Source: an uncultured Eubacteriales bacterium (GTDB lineage Bacteria; Bacillota; Clostridia; Oscillospirales; Acutalibacteraceae). From it: DNA of 64,000 nucleotides. Each line of letters begins with the position of its first letter. Positions within the stretch are counted from its first letter, which is position 1. The stretch covers positions 1 through 64,000 of the forward strand of contig CAJKBQ010000013.1 of the NCBI GenBank assembly GCA_905198155.1. Reading direction: 5' to 3'. Below are positions 33,399 to 44,078 of the stretch, one piece after another. Under the pieces are notes generated by a model. It was not told where the DNA came from, searched no databases, and was given only the letters and a program-made list of their open reading frames with translations. The translations under genes were made by a program, and so were the position numbers.

Positions 33399-33662
33399 AT
33401 GAACACGATCCAATCCGTCGGCGCGCTGGCGGAGCTGCTCCAAAACGAGGAGTGGAGCCGGCGTGCCGGACTGATCCTGTGGCTGGCGGCGCTGGCGGTG
33501 CTGCTGGTCGTGATATTCATCCTGATATTTGGCCGCCGCGGCCGCACCAACCGGATGCCCAGCGGCCGGGTGTATGCGCGCCGCCGCGCCAAAAAAGAGC
33601 GGCGGCCGCACCTGCTTGACGAAAAATACTACTATCGCAGGAAAAACCGGCGAAAATATTGA
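33399..33662 (+). CDS. Small single-pass membrane protein, unknown function
   Basis: This 87-residue protein has one strong hydrophobic helix (about residues 22-44, LILWLAALAVLLVVIFILIF) and then a very basic, Arg/Tyr-rich tail (RRGRTNRMPSGRVYARRRAKK and KYYYRRKNRRKY). The positive-inside rule puts that tail in the cytosol, where it could bind RNA, DNA or acidic lipid heads. RBS AAGGAAG, ten bases from the ATG. It precedes lepA by 51 bases. I recognise no family. Confidence 0.75.
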   Translation: MNTIQSVGALAELLQNEEWSRRAGLILWLAALAVLLVVIFILIFGRRGRTNRMPSGRVYARRRAKKERRPHLLDEKYYYRRKNRRKY

Positions 33663-33713
33663 CGCGTCGGCGTACCATCCCGACACGCTGCGAAAGGAAT
33701 GAACGATAAGATT

Positions 33714-35528
<1,815 letters not shown>

Positions 35529-35563
35529 CCGCGCAGAAAATTCAATTTTTTCTGCATGAGGAC

Positions 35564-35592
35564 TTGCCAATTTGCCCTATAATAGTTATAAT
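35564..35592 (+). promoter_or_regulatory. Sigma-A promoter of murC
   Basis: TTGCCA (35564-35569) and TATAAT (35587-35592), 17-base spacer. A second TATAAT at 35578 has no -35 at suitable distance. Confidence 0.82.
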
Positions 35593-35636
35593 GAAAGTAT
35601 CAATCGGGTATGCGACAGAAAGGGTCTGAATGATAG

Positions 35637-37016
35637 ATGGAACAGGGGAACGATTTACTCAGCAGAATCCACAAGCTGCATTTCGTCGGCATCGGCGGGT
35701 CGGGCATGTGCCCGATCGCGGAGATTCTGCATCACGAAGGATATGAACTGACTGGCTCCGACGTCAACGAAAGCGATACGCTGGCGCGCATCCGCTCGTA
35801 CGGGATTCCGGTGACGATGGGGCACCGCGCCGAAAACATCGGCGACGCCGAAGCGGTTGTGTTCACGGCGGCGGTGCATCGCGATAATCCGGAACTGGTG
35901 GCGGCGGCCGAAAAAGGGATTCCGCTGGTCGAGCGGTCGGAAATGCTGGGCATGGTGTCGGCGCGCTATCCGCAGACGGTCGGCGTGGCCGGAACGCACG
36001 GCAAAACCACCACGACGTCGATGATTACGCAGATTTTCCTCGACGCGCAGCTGGATCCGACGGTGGTGATCGGCGGCAAGCTGAAATCGATGGGCGCCAG
36101 CGGGCGCGTGGGGCAGTCGGACTTTTTTGTGTGCGAAGCGTGCGAATTTGCCGACACGTTCCTGCATTTGCACCCGCACACGTCCGTGATTCTGAATATT
36201 GACAACGATCATTTGGAATTTTTCGGGACGGTGCAGAACACCATCCGCCATTTCCATCAGTACGGGCTGCAAACCAGCACGCGGATTGTGGTCAACGGCG
36301 ACGATGCGAATTCGATGCAGGCGGTCGAAGGGCTGACCGGCAAAGAAATTGTGACGTTCGGACTGGGCGAAGGAAACGAGTTTACGGCGGCCAACATCAC
36401 GGCCGAGCACGGGGCGTTCATGCGGTTCGACCTGATGCACCGCGGCGAAAAGCTGTGCGCGATCCGGCTGAATATTCCGGGACGCCACAACGTATACAAC
36501 GCGCTTGCGGCGGCGGCCGTGGCGATCAAAGCCGGGGTGCTGCCGGAGCAGATTGCCGCGTCGCTGGCGCAGTTTGCCGGGGCGTGCCGCCGGTTTGAAA
36601 TTCTGGGCCGTACGAACGGGATTACCATTGCCGACGACTACGCGCACCATCCCACCGAGCTGCGCGCGACGCTGACGGCTGCCAAAGAAATGGGCTTCCG
36701 GCAGGTGTGGGCGGTGTTCCAGCCGTTCACGTTTTCCCGCACGAAAATGCTGCTGGACGATTTTGCCGAAGTGCTGGCGATTGCGGATCACGTGGTGATG
36801 ACGGAGATCATGGGGTCGCGCGAGGTGAACACCTACGGCATTTACACCGCCGATCTGGCGGCGAAGATTCCGGGCAGCGTGTGGTTCCCGTCGTTTGAAG
36901 AAGTGGCGCAGTATGTGGTCGATCATGCGCAGCCGGGCGACCTAGTGATTACGCTGGGGTGCGGCGATATCTACAAGGCCGCCAAGCTGATGCTGAAAAA
37001 GTACGGAACCGCATAA
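35637..37016 (+). CDS. murC: UDP-N-acetylmuramate--L-alanine ligase
   Basis: This 459-residue ATP-dependent ligase adds the first amino acid of the peptidoglycan stem. The UDP-binding start HFVGIGGSGMCPIAEIL (about residues 15-31), P-loop GVAGTHGKTTTTSMI (about 116-130), DNDHLEFFGT (about 190-199) and the C-terminal DDYAHHPTELRATL (about 331-344) are all present. It stands alone, with its own promoter, away from a division/cell-wall cluster. Confidence 0.98.
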   Translation: MEQGNDLLSRIHKLHFVGIGGSGMCPIAEILHHEGYELTGSDVNESDTLARIRSYGIPVTMGHRAENIGDAEAVVFTAAVHRDNPELVAAAEKGIPLVERSEMLGMVSARYPQTVGVAGTHGKTTTTSMITQIFLDAQLDPTVVIGGKLKSMGASGRVGQSDFFVCEACEFADTFLHLHPHTSVILNIDNDHLEFFGTVQNTIRHFHQYGLQTSTRIVVNGDDANSMQAVEGLTGKEIVTFGLGEGNEFTAANITAEHGAFMRFDLMHRGEKLCAIRLNIPGRHNVYNALAAAAVAIKAGVLPEQIAASLAQFAGACRRFEILGRTNGITIADDYAHHPTELRATLTAAKEMGFRQVWAVFQPFTFSRTKMLLDDFAEVLAIADHVVMTEIMGSREVNTYGIYTADLAAKIPGSVWFPSFEEVAQYVVDHAQPGDLVITLGCGDIYKAAKLMLKKYGTA

Positions 37017-37053
37017 ATTTTCAGAAAAAATGCGTCGCTCGTCCGATTTCGAT

Positions 37054-37082
37054 TTGACGGGCGGGGCATTTTGTGCTATAAT
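37054..37082 (+). promoter_or_regulatory. Sigma-A promoter of the phosphohexomutase gene
   Basis: TTGACG (37054-37059) and TATAAT (37077-37082), 17-base spacer. Confidence 0.85.
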
Positions 37083-37116
37083 AGAACCGAAAACGTATGA
37101 AAGGAAGCTGGATGAA

Positions 37117-38832
37117 ATGACCGCATTGGAAAAATATCAGGTATGGTGCGAAAAAGCGACGGAGGACGCGGACGTGGTGCGCGAGCTGCGCGAAATGGCC
37201 GGGCGCGATTCGGATATTACGGAACGGTTCAGCGTGGACCTGGCGTTCGGGACGGGCGGCCTGCGCGGCGTGATCGGCGCGGGGACGTCGCTGATGAATA
37301 TTTACACGGTGCGCCGCGCGACGCAGGGGCTGGCCAACGTGCTGCGGGCGCAGAACCCGAACGCGTCCGTCGCGATTGCATACGATTCGCGGATTAAGTC
37401 GGAATTGTTCGCGCGCGAAGCCGCCGGCGTGATGGCGGCGAACGGGCTGCAGGTATGGATTTACCCGGAGCTGATGCCGACGCCGATGCTGTCGTTCGCC
37501 GTGCGGGCGCTGGACGCGCAGGGCGGGATCAATGTGACTGCCAGCCACAATCCGTCCAAATACAACGGGTACAAAGTTTACGGCGCGGACGGCTGCCAGA
37601 TGACCGACGCCGACGCGGGCCGCGTGTTTGACGAGATCCAGCAGATCGATTTGTTCGACGATGTGCGCCATGTATCGTTCGACGACGGACTGAAAGCCGG
37701 GACGATCCGGTTCATCGGCGACGATGTCCGCGAGCAGTTCATGCAGCAGGTGATGGCGCAGTGCATTCATCCGGAGCTGTGCGCGACGAGCGGGCTGAAA
37801 GTGATTTACACGCCGCTGAACGGTACCGGCAACAAGCCGGTGCGCGAAGTGCTGCGGCGGCTGGGCATTTCGCACGTGACGGTGGTGCCGGAGCAGGAGC
37901 ATCCGGACGGCAACTTCCCGACGTGCCCGTACCCGAACCCGGAGATTCGGCAGGTGTTTGAATGCGGGCTGAAACTGGCGCGCGCGGATGAGCCGGATCT
38001 GCTGCTGGCGACCGACCCGGACTGCGACCGCGTGGGCATTGCGGTGCGCGACGGCGACGATTACCGCCTGTTCACCGGCAACGAAGTGGGCGCGATGCTG
38101 CTGGAATACATCCTGTCCCAGCGCAAGGCCGCCGGGACGCTGCCGGCGCATCCGGTGGCGGTCAAAACGATCGTGACCACGCCGATTGTCGAGAAAATCG
38201 CGGCGGAATACGGCTGCGAGATGGTCAACCTGCTGACCGGGTTCAAATACATCGGTGAGCGGATCGGCCAGCTGGAAGCGGCCGGAGAAGCCGACCGGTA
38301 TGTGTTTGGGTTTGAAGAAAGCTACGGCTACCTGGCCGGGTCCTATGTGCGGGACAAAGACGCCGTGTACGGCGCGATGGCGATTTGCGACATGGCGTCG
38401 TACTACAAATCCCAGGGCAAGACGCTGATCGACGTGATCGACGCGATTTACCGCAAGTACGGGTACTACGTCAACACCGTCGCGAGCTTTGAGTTCGACG
38501 GTCTGGCCGGAATGGCGCAGATGAAAGCGCTGATGCAGCAGCTGCGCGCGGAGCGCCCGGCGTTGCTGTGCGGCGTGGCGGTGACGAATTTCTCCGACTA
38601 CCTGACGTCGCAGTCGATCGACTGCACAACGGGCACGGTGACGGAGATTCATCTGCCGAAGTCGAACGTGCTGTCGTTCACGCGGGCGGACGGCGCCAAC
38701 GTGATTATCCGGCCGTCCGGCACGGAACCGAAGATCAAGGTATACGTGGCGTCGGTGGCGGATTCGCGCGCGGAATCGGAGCGGGTCGGCGCGGCGCTGC
38801 TGGCGGAAGTCCGTGGAATGCTGGGCATCTGA
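37117..38832 (+). CDS. Phospho-sugar mutase (phosphoglucomutase/phosphomannomutase type)
   Basis: This 571-residue alpha-D-phosphohexomutase interconverts hexose 1- and 6-phosphates. The phosphoserine loop is in NVTASHNPSKYNGYK (about residues 138-152), the metal loop DPDCDRVGIA (about 297-306), the sugar-specificity loop GFEESYGYL (about 414-422, GEESHG type) and the phosphate-binding RPSGTEPKIK (about 544-553). The long form of this family in Firmicutes includes PgcA, which makes glucose-1-phosphate. That product would feed glgC at 53377, but specificity is inferred. The ATG at 37117 follows AAAGGAAG; upstream in-frame codons overlap the promoter. Confidence 0.93.
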   Translation: MTALEKYQVWCEKATEDADVVRELREMAGRDSDITERFSVDLAFGTGGLRGVIGAGTSLMNIYTVRRATQGLANVLRAQNPNASVAIAYDSRIKSELFAREAAGVMAANGLQVWIYPELMPTPMLSFAVRALDAQGGINVTASHNPSKYNGYKVYGADGCQMTDADAGRVFDEIQQIDLFDDVRHVSFDDGLKAGTIRFIGDDVREQFMQQVMAQCIHPELCATSGLKVIYTPLNGTGNKPVREVLRRLGISHVTVVPEQEHPDGNFPTCPYPNPEIRQVFECGLKLARADEPDLLLATDPDCDRVGIAVRDGDDYRLFTGNEVGAMLLEYILSQRKAAGTLPAHPVAVKTIVTTPIVEKIAAEYGCEMVNLLTGFKYIGERIGQLEAAGEADRYVFGFEESYGYLAGSYVRDKDAVYGAMAICDMASYYKSQGKTLIDVIDAIYRKYGYYVNTVASFEFDGLAGMAQMKALMQQLRAERPALLCGVAVTNFSDYLTSQSIDCTTGTVTEIHLPKSNVLSFTRADGANVIIRPSGTEPKIKVYVASVADSRAESERVGAALLAEVRGMLGI

Positions 38833-38919
38833 GCGGATTTGACGAGCGATACGGGCGGGTTTTCCGAACGGAAAGCCCGCCATTGCTGAATTTGGAAACG
38901 ACACGGGGAGGAATATCCG

Positions 38920-40185
38920 ATGGCTGCACCACTTGCCGACCGCCTGCGTCCGCAGACGCTGGACGATATCGTCGGGCAGCGCCATTTGCTGGCGCCCGGC
39001 CGGGCGCTGCGCCGGATCATTGAGTCCGGCAATGTGCCAAACCTGATTTTTTACGGCCCGTCCGGCGTCGGCAAAACCACGCTGGCGTCGATCATCGCGC
39101 AGGCGACCGACCGGCAGCTGTATAAATTGAACGCGACGACCGCGTCCACGTCCGACATCAAGGCCATTGTGGAGCAGGTGGGCACACTCGGCGCGCGGCA
39201 GGGCATTTTGCTGTATTTGGACGAGATCCAGTATTTCAACAAGAAGCAGCAGCAGACGCTGCTGGAATTCATCGAAAACGGGAGCATTACGCTGATTGCC
39301 TCGACGACGGAAAACCCCTATTTTTATGTGTACAACGCGATTTTGAGCCGATCGACGGTGTTTGAGTTCAAAACGGTCGAACCGGCGGAGATCGCGAAGG
39401 CGGTACACCGTGCGTTTGCAATGGTGCAGGCGGAATCGCCCGCGCCGATTCATGTGGACGACGGGGTGCCGATGGCGATTGCGCAGTCGTGCGGCGGCGA
39501 CGTGCGCCGCGCGATCAATGCGGTGGAGCTGAGTGTGCTGGCGGCCGACCCGGAGGCTGACGGCAGCCGCCGGGTGACGGTGGACACAGTGGCGCAGCTG
39601 TCGCAGAAATCGACGGCGCGGTACGACAAAAACGGCGACGAGCATTACGATATTCTGTCGGCGTTCCAAAAATCGATGCGCGGATCGGACCCGAACGCGG
39701 CGCTGCATTATTTGGCACGGCTGCTGGAAGCGGGCGATTTGCCGTCGGCGTGCCGCCGGTTGGTGGTGTGCGCGTGCGAGGACGTGGGGCTGGCGTACCC
39801 GCAGATTATCCCGATTGTGAAAGCGGCGGTGGACTGCGCGCTGCAAGTGGGGCTGCCGGAGGCGCAGATTCCGCTGGCGGATGCGGTGGTGCTGGTGGCG
39901 ACGTCGCCCAAGTCAAACTCTGCGTATTTGGGCATTGACCGCGCGATGACCGATTTGCAGCAGGGCAAAACCGGCCCGATCCCGCGGCAGCTGCAAAACA
40001 AACACTTCGACGGTGCCGACAACAGCCGCCCGGGGCAGTTTTACCTGTATGCGCACGACTACCCAAATCATTGGGTGCGCCAGCAGTATTTGCCGGACGT
40101 ACTGAAAAATGCCGTGTATTATGAATACGGCCTGAACAAAAACGAGCAGGCCGCAAAAAAATATTGGGATGAAATAAAAAAATAA
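38920..40185 (+). CDS. rarA: Replication-associated recombination protein RarA (MgsA)
   Basis: This 421-residue AAA+ ATPase acts at stalled replication forks. The start PLADRLRPQTLDDIVGQ is typical, as are Walker A GPSGVGKTT (about residues 45-53), Walker B LLYLDEIQYF (about 103-112; the usual HRF is QYF here) and sensor STTENPYF (about 128-135). The C-terminal tetramerisation domain (about 250-421, SACRRLVVCACEDVGLA) is intact. RBS GGGGAGG. A GC-rich hairpin without T-run lies upstream (38854-38882). Confidence 0.96.
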   Translation: MAAPLADRLRPQTLDDIVGQRHLLAPGRALRRIIESGNVPNLIFYGPSGVGKTTLASIIAQATDRQLYKLNATTASTSDIKAIVEQVGTLGARQGILLYLDEIQYFNKKQQQTLLEFIENGSITLIASTTENPYFYVYNAILSRSTVFEFKTVEPAEIAKAVHRAFAMVQAESPAPIHVDDGVPMAIAQSCGGDVRRAINAVELSVLAADPEADGSRRVTVDTVAQLSQKSTARYDKNGDEHYDILSAFQKSMRGSDPNAALHYLARLLEAGDLPSACRRLVVCACEDVGLAYPQIIPIVKAAVDCALQVGLPEAQIPLADAVVLVATSPKSNSAYLGIDRAMTDLQQGKTGPIPRQLQNKHFDGADNSRPGQFYLYAHDYPNHWVRQQYLPDVLKNAVYYEYGLNKNEQAAKKYWDEIKK

Positions 40186-40195
40186 CAAATATCCG

Positions 40196-40224
40196 TTGAA
40201 AATTGCTGCGCTTTATGGTAAGAT
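40196..40224 (+). promoter_or_regulatory. Sigma-A promoter of the 40282 gene
   Basis: TTGAAA (40196-40201) and TAAGAT (40219-40224), 17-base spacer. Confidence 0.7.
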
Positions 40225-40281
40225 AAAAGAAGTTCATATTTTTCGCATACGCTGCGGCCAGTCGAAGGGGAGAAGATGCAT

Positions 40282-40500
40282 ATGATGATTCACGCGGTTC
40301 CGCTGAAAACATTTGAAATCACCGACGAGATGATCGGGAAGCTTCAGGAATATCTGGGCCATTTTGTGCGTTATATGCAGACAAGCTTCGCCATTGGCAG
40401 ATGGATTTTGCTGGCGGGCGGTGCGGCGGCTGTGATTGCCTTGCTCAGCCGTGTACCGGCCGTGCGCGCATTTTTCCAAAAACGACGGGTGCGGCGCTGA
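40282..40500 (+). CDS. Small membrane protein, unknown function
   Basis: This protein of about 72 residues has a polar N-terminal part (VPLKTFEITDEMIGKLQEYLGHF), one hydrophobic helix (about residues 41-58) and a basic tail (FFQKRRVRR). Three ATG codons lie close together. The one at 40282 is nine bases from GGGGAG and is preferred over 40276. It has its own promoter and is probably cotranscribed with the cyclophilin lipoprotein 30 bases downstream. I recognise no family. Confidence 0.68.
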   Translation: MMIHAVPLKTFEITDEMIGKLQEYLGHFVRYMQTSFAIGRWILLAGGAAAVIALLSRVPAVRAFFQKRRVRR

Positions 40501-40529
40501 GTGCGAACGCAACGAAAGGACGAATGACA

Positions 40530-41255
40530 ATGAAACGGGTTTCCATATTTTTGCTGATCCTTGCTTTGGCGCTGGGGCTGATGAGCGGCTGTTCCGGCAG
40601 CAAAGTGGATCTGGACGATTCCGACGGCACGCTGTACCAGTACGGGATGCCGGCGGACGGCGACGAGATCGCCGTGATCCATACGTCGCTGGGCGATATC
40701 ACGGTGCGGTTTTTCCCGGAAGAAGCGCCCAAAGCGGTGAAAAATTTCGTGACGCATGCGAAAGACGGCTACTACGACGGGCTGACGTTTTACCGCGTCA
40801 TCAATGAATTCATGATTCAGTCCGGCAGTCCGGACAATACCGGCAGCACCGGCGAGAGCATTTACGGCGGCGGTTTTGAAAACGAACTGTCGGCCAAGCT
40901 GCACCACCTGCACGGCGCGCTGGCGATGGCGAATTCCGGCGTGGCGAATTCCAACACCAGTCAATGGTTTATCGTGCAGAACAAGATTCTGTCGTCGTCG
41001 TACCACACGTCGCTGGCGGATACGCAGAAGTCCGAGCCACAGTACGGCTACACCAAAAAGGTGATCGACGCGTACAAAAAAGACGGCGGCGCGCCGTGGT
41101 GCGACCAGAAGTACACGGTGTTCGGCCAGGTGATCGACGGGCTGGACGTGGTGGATCGCATCGGCCGGATGCGTACCGACGACGATGACCGCCCGGTGGA
41201 GGACGTGATCGTGGAGCGGGTTGAAATTACGCAGTATCACGCGAGCGCGAACTGA
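40530..41255 (+). CDS. Cyclophilin-type peptidyl-prolyl isomerase, lipoprotein
   Basis: This 241-residue cyclophilin is anchored outside the membrane as a lipoprotein: a signal sequence (residues 1-20) ends in the lipobox LMSGC. The isomerase domain starts near residue 50 and includes VKNFVTHAKDGYYDGLTFYRVI, FMIQSGSP, the GALAMANSG stretch and QWFIVQN. Compared with short bacterial cyclophilins there is an insertion near residues 160-195 (SSYHTSLADTQK to KDGGAPWCD). It likely folds exported proteins. RBS AAAGGA, nine bases before the ATG at 40530. Confidence 0.93.
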   Translation: MKRVSIFLLILALALGLMSGCSGSKVDLDDSDGTLYQYGMPADGDEIAVIHTSLGDITVRFFPEEAPKAVKNFVTHAKDGYYDGLTFYRVINEFMIQSGSPDNTGSTGESIYGGGFENELSAKLHHLHGALAMANSGVANSNTSQWFIVQNKILSSSYHTSLADTQKSEPQYGYTKKVIDAYKKDGGAPWCDQKYTVFGQVIDGLDVVDRIGRMRTDDDDRPVEDVIVERVEITQYHASAN

Positions 41256-41272
41256 TTTTCCATGCAGACCCG

Positions 41273-41301
41273 TTGACAACGGGCGCGGGATGTAATATAA
41301 T
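41273..41301 (+). promoter_or_regulatory. Sigma-A promoter of the pseudokinase gene
   Basis: TTGACA (41273-41278) and TATAAT (41296-41301) with a 17-base spacer: a perfect consensus match, pointing to strong constitutive expression. Confidence 0.9.
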
Positions 41302-41392
41302 AGAATCCAGCGAAGGTGCGTCCAATCGACCTTGGGCGTGCCTTCTTTCTGATGGATGATCGGCCGTGTGCCGGAAAGGAAGAACTGCAAAC

Positions 41393-43093
41393 ATGGATGG
41401 TCAAAATTACAGATGCCCCGCCTGCCTTGAAACTTTTCAGGAGGGAACCGCCTGCCCGCACTGCGGATTCGACGGCAGCCGGGTGGAGCAGGCACCGTTT
41501 TTGAAGATCGGGTCGGTGCTGAATGCGCGCTATCGCGTTGGCCGCGTGCAGTCCAGCAACGGCGAGGGCGCGGTGTATCTGGCGTTCGACAAAGAGAAAA
41601 AAGCCAAGGTGTTCGTGCGTGAATTTTTCCCGCAGTCGGTGTGCAGCCGCAGCGCGGACGGCGTATCGGTCGCGGTGCTGGCAGGCGGCGAAGAAGCGTT
41701 CGTCAACGGGAAGCAGCAGTTTCAGCTGCTGGCCGGTCAGCTGAATCAGCACCCGCAGGCCGGCGTGCTGCCGGTGCTGGATTCGTTTGCGGAGCACAAC
41801 ACGGTGTATTCCGTATTGCAGCACTGCCCGGGCGGCACGCTGCGTCAGCTGGCGGAGCGCAAGGGTTCGCCGCTGTCGTGGAACCAGAGCAAGCGGATTT
41901 TCCTGCCGGTGATCGACGGGCTGGCGGCGCTGCACGCGCTGAATATCGGGCATTACGGCGTTTCGCCGGACAACCTGTTCATCTTCCCGGACGGAACGAT
42001 GAAGCTGGGCGGGTTCTGCATCGGATCCGTCCGCCGCACGGAGCAGGATTTTGCGCCGGAGCTGTTTGCCGGGTGCGCAGCGTTGGAACAGTATACGCCG
42101 GATTCGCCGCTGACGGAAGCGACGGATGTGTACGGTGTGACGGCGTGCTTGTTTTATGCGCTGACCGGGACGCTACCGCAGGATGCCGACCGCCGCAAGT
42201 ACGATCAGCGGCTGCTGATTGCCAATGCGATGCTGGAAGTGATCCCGCCGTTTGTGGTCAACGTGCTGGCGGCTGGGCTGCAGGTGTATGCGGACAAGCG
42301 CCCGCAGACGCTGGCGGCGCTGCGCGCCAAGTTGGATCCCGCGCCGGAGGAGGCGGCACCAGCGGCGGCGCCTGCCGCGGAAAAACCCAAAACATCCGAC
42401 GAATCGGAGCCGAAGATGCACGCACGCCTGCCGGATTTCATGGCGGCGCTGATCGCGTTTTTCGTATCGGCGGCCATTTTGGGTCATGTGTTGGTGAACT
42501 ATGTGAAAAACGACCCGGATTACCCGTACATCGATTTTGGCGGGTCGCACGCTTCTTCGATGGACAGTTCGTCGGCCGAATCCGGCAGCGCATCCGATGC
42601 GGAATCGGATGCGTCGTCCGAAGAAACGGTGTCGTCCGAAGCGCCGGAAGAGACTTCGTCGGCGATTCCGGAGGGCTGGGTGGAAATTCCGAACTACGTC
42701 GGCATGAAATTCACGTCCATTCCGCAGGACGGGACGTTTCGCGTGCTGCGCGGGGAAGATGTGTTCAGCGACGAGTATGCCGAAGGAGAAGTGGTGTGGC
42801 AAAACCTGACGGGTTACGCGATGCCCGGCAGCGCGATTGCCGTCACGGTCAGCAAAGGGCCGCTGCAGCGCGCGATGCCGAATATTGTGGGGATGCCGCA
42901 GGACAAAGCGCAGGCGGAGCTGGCGGTGAGCGGATTCGTGATGGGCAAAATCACGAAAGAGCGCAACGACGGTCTGCCGAACGGCACGGTGATCCGGTTC
43001 ACGGACACTTCGGTCAAAGCGGGCGAAAAATACGACTACGGCACAGTGGTGGAATTGACGGTGTCGTACCGGACGGATCCGGAAACGGATTGA
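41393..43093 (+). CDS. PASTA-domain receptor pseudokinase with N-terminal zinc ribbon
   Basis: This 566-residue membrane protein is built like a Ser/Thr receptor kinase. Order: zinc ribbon (C8, C11, C21, C24), kinase fold (about 40-310), one membrane helix (about 347-372), Ser-rich linker, two PASTA repeats (about 431-566, each starting with an IPNYVG or MPNIVG type motif). The catalytic residues are lost. The beta-3 lysine is Arg76 (VFVREFFP), the catalytic-loop HRD is His-Tyr-Gly (187-189) and the DFG motif is Gly-Phe-Cys (207-209). The fold markers GEGAVY, SPDN and an APE-region equivalent remain. It therefore probably senses muropeptides or lipid II outside and signals by binding, without phosphorylating. 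The ATG at 41393 follows GGAAAGGAAG. It is monocistronic with its own promoter and terminator; no phosphatase gene is nearby. Confidence 0.88.
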   Translation: MDGQNYRCPACLETFQEGTACPHCGFDGSRVEQAPFLKIGSVLNARYRVGRVQSSNGEGAVYLAFDKEKKAKVFVREFFPQSVCSRSADGVSVAVLAGGEEAFVNGKQQFQLLAGQLNQHPQAGVLPVLDSFAEHNTVYSVLQHCPGGTLRQLAERKGSPLSWNQSKRIFLPVIDGLAALHALNIGHYGVSPDNLFIFPDGTMKLGGFCIGSVRRTEQDFAPELFAGCAALEQYTPDSPLTEATDVYGVTACLFYALTGTLPQDADRRKYDQRLLIANAMLEVIPPFVVNVLAAGLQVYADKRPQTLAALRAKLDPAPEEAAPAAAPAAEKPKTSDESEPKMHARLPDFMAALIAFFVSAAILGHVLVNYVKNDPDYPYIDFGGSHASSMDSSSAESGSASDAESDASSEETVSSEAPEETSSAIPEGWVEIPNYVGMKFTSIPQDGTFRVLRGEDVFSDEYAEGEVVWQNLTGYAMPGSAIAVTVSKGPLQRAMPNIVGMPQDKAQAELAVSGFVMGKITKERNDGLPNGTVIRFTDTSVKAGEKYDYGTVVELTVSYRTDPETD

Positions 43094-43101
43094 GACCAAT
43101 A

Positions 43102-43146
43102 ACAGCCGCCGGGCTTGGTTTCGCGCCAAGCCCGGCGGCTGTTTTG
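43102..43146. terminator. Strong bidirectional terminator
   Basis: A perfect 17-bp stem, ACAGCCGCCGGGCTTGG (43102-43118) with its complement (43126-43142), is followed by TTTG. It separates the pseudokinase gene from dapA. Confidence 0.9.
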
Positions 43147-43165
43147 TATGGGGGAATCGTTGGAT

Positions 43166-44065
43166 TTATGCTTTGAGCAGCTTGTGTTTTTCCAGAACCT
43201 GTACCAGCATCCGCATGGAACTGTCCGGCATATCGGTGAGCGGGAGGCGGCATGGACCGCAGTCGTATCCCATTTTTTGCATGGCGGCCTTCACCGGGAT
43301 GGGGTTCACATCGTAGAACAGCGCGTTCATCAGATCCAGCCAGCGCAGGAACAGCGCCCGGCTTTCGTCGATCTTGCCGCTGAACCACAGCTGGGTGATT
43401 TCAACCATTTCGCGCGGGCAGATGTTGGATGTGACCGACACCACGCCTTTGCCGCCCAGTGCCAGCACGGGGATGGTCTGGTCGTCGTTGCCGGAGTAAA
43501 TGGTCAGGTTGCTGCCGCACAGCGCGGCCGTCTGCGCGATGGCGGACAGGTTGCCGCCGGCCTCTTTGACGGCGACGATGTTCGGCGTCTGCGACAGCGT
43601 TAAGTACGTTTCCGGCTTGATGTTGCATCCGGTGCGGCTGGGGACGTTGTACAGAATGCATGGGACGTCCACGCGCTCTGCGATGTGGTTAAAATGCTTC
43701 ACCAGCCCGCTTTGCGAGGTTTTGTTGTAGTACGGCGACACCAGCAGCAGCGCGTTGGCGCCCATCTGTGCCGCTTCTTTGGACAGTTCCAGCGCATAGG
43801 CTGTGTTGTTGCTGCCGGTTCCGGCGATTACCGGAACGCGGCCGTTGACCCGGTCGATGGTGTGCGCCATGATCCGGCAGTGCTCCGGATTGCTCAGCGC
43901 AGCCGATTCTCCGGTTGTCCCGCACGTCACGATCGCGTTGATTCCGCTGGCCAGCTGAAAATCGATTTCGCGATCGAGTTCCGCATAGTTGACGCTGCCG
44001 TCCGTTCCGAACGGGGTAATCAATGCCGTGGCAACTCCGGTAAAAACGCAGGGTTTCATCCGCAT
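43166..44065 (-). CDS. dapA: 4-hydroxy-tetrahydrodipicolinate synthase
   Basis: This 299-residue aldolase condenses pyruvate and aspartate semialdehyde on the path to lysine, diaminopimelate and spore dipicolinate. Conserved TGESAALSNPEH (about 51-62), the tyrosine of SPYYNK (about 109-114), YNVPSRTGCNI (about 139-149) and the Schiff-base lysine in NIVAVKEAGGN (about 162-172) are present. Two near starts are possible (44065 and 44059); GGAGAGG lies 5 and 11 bases upstream respectively. It is second in an asd-dapA operon, 13 bases after asd. Confidence 0.97.
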   Translation of the reverse strand: MRMKPCVFTGVATALITPFGTDGSVNYAELDREIDFQLASGINAIVTCGTTGESAALSNPEHCRIMAHTIDRVNGRVPVIAGTGSNNTAYALELSKEAAQMGANALLLVSPYYNKTSQSGLVKHFNHIAERVDVPCILYNVPSRTGCNIKPETYLTLSQTPNIVAVKEAGGNLSAIAQTAALCGSNLTIYSGNDDQTIPVLALGGKGVVSVTSNICPREMVEITQLWFSGKIDESRALFLRWLDLMNALFYDVNPIPVKAAMQKMGYDCGPCRLPLTDMPDSSMRMLVQVLEKHKLLKA

Positions 44066-44078
44066 TCGCTCCTCTCCG

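Noticed and set aside
35533..35555. Terminator after lepA
   Set aside because: An 8-bp GCAGAAAA/TTTTCTGC stem exists, but it is AT-rich and has no T-run behind it.
38854..38882. Terminator between the phosphohexomutase and rarA genes
   Set aside because: GGCGGGTTTTCCG and its partner form a hairpin, but no T-run follows on either strand.
41393..43093. Active PrkC-type Ser/Thr kinase
   Set aside because: All three catalytic positions (Lys, catalytic Asp, DFG Asp) are replaced, so it is called a pseudokinase.
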